A stretch of DNA of 42,936 nucleotides from Actinomadura sp. KC216 (GTDB taxonomy: Bacteria > Actinomycetota > Actinomycetes > Streptosporangiales > Streptosporangiaceae). The notes beneath the pieces were generated by a model. It saw nothing but the letters and a program-made list of their open reading frames with translations, made no database searches and was not told where the DNA came from. A program made the position numbers and the translations under genes. Below are positions 42,729 through 42,936 of the stretch, in pieces (the first letter of the stretch is position 1; each line of letters starts with the position of its first letter). The DNA lies in the NCBI RefSeq assembly GCF_004348535.1, contig NZ_SMJX01000035.1, forward strand, positions 1 through 42,936, written 5' to 3'.

Positions 42729-42936
42729 CAGAACTTCACCGCCGAGCGCATCGTGGCGGGCATCGTCCGGTTCGTGCGGGGAGACCGGCGATCCGGGGAC
42801 GCAACAAATCCACCGAGATGATCAGCTGAACCTCTCGTTACGCGAGATGGACGCCAGAAAAGGTGAATTTCGTTCGGGTAAGGGTGCCCGGTCGTGGTGC
42901 CCGTCCGGGCAGGCCGCAGGGAGCCCGCCTCTTCCC
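42729..42936. other. Sequence after the tRNA to the window end
   Basis: About 200 bp. I see no supported coding frame, attachment-site duplication of the tRNA end or mobile-element sequence. The genomic context on the right is cut off. Confidence 0.5.

Overview
The window is about 43 kb of very GC-rich DNA with the strong third-position GC bias of a filamentous actinomycete. The gene families agree: a SARP/AfsR regulator with NB-ARC and TPR parts, DUF574-type SAM methyltransferases, a DUF5753 helix-turn-helix regulator, TerD proteins, an AA10 polysaccharide monooxygenase and F420/LLM oxidoreductases. Streptosporangiales (an Actinomadura-like genus) is a reasonable guess, made from gene style only. 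I see no insertion sequence, prophage or CRISPR array. Long ORFs antisense to nearly every gene are GC-skew artefacts.

Layout. 1-9.7 kb: the 5' part of a DUF574 methyltransferase; a three-gene amide-nitrogen operon (fmdB-like zinc ribbon, AmiS/UreI channel, formamidase); a secreted CocE/S15 hydrolase; a secreted type B carboxylesterase; a second DUF574 methyltransferase beside its DUF5753 regulator. 9.7-12.7 kb: a divergent nucleotidyl-cyclase-like protein, an LLM oxidoreductase, and a Tat-exported alpha/beta-hydrolase whose nucleophile serine is alanine. 12.7-31.2 kb: the metabolic core. A leftward six-gene CoA operon (HMG-CoA-lyase-like, crotonase, CaiB/BaiF CoA transferase, second crotonase, acyl-CoA ligase, nitronate monooxygenase) and a rightward eight-gene operon (aldehyde dehydrogenase, class III aminotransferase, polyamine-type ABC importer, a kinase/M23-like/PLP-lyase fusion, amidohydrolase) flank a marR gene. 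Nearly identical 17-bp dyads lie in front of both operons, so one MarR regulator probably controls the whole set. 31.2-39.5 kb: a membrane-anchored HtrA-like protease with a long hairpin over its ribosome binding site, a P450, a paralogue of the first carboxylesterase, two TerD proteins (one with a large C-terminal extension), a secreted LPMO and a cold-shock-domain protein. 39.5-42.9 kb: the SARP regulator, preceded by an 11-bp-period direct repeat, and a class I tRNA with anticodon UAA.

How the core could work (inference). The importer takes up an amine and the amidohydrolase may release a hydroxy-amine from an N-acyl precursor. The kinase domain phosphorylates the hydroxyl and the PLP domain eliminates ammonia and phosphate to give an aldehyde. 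The aldehyde dehydrogenase oxidises this to an acid. The acyl-CoA ligase or CoA transferase activates the acid, and the crotonases and the HMG-CoA-lyase-like enzyme break it down. A hydroxylysine- or amino-alcohol-like substrate fits; the actual substrate cannot be read from sequence.
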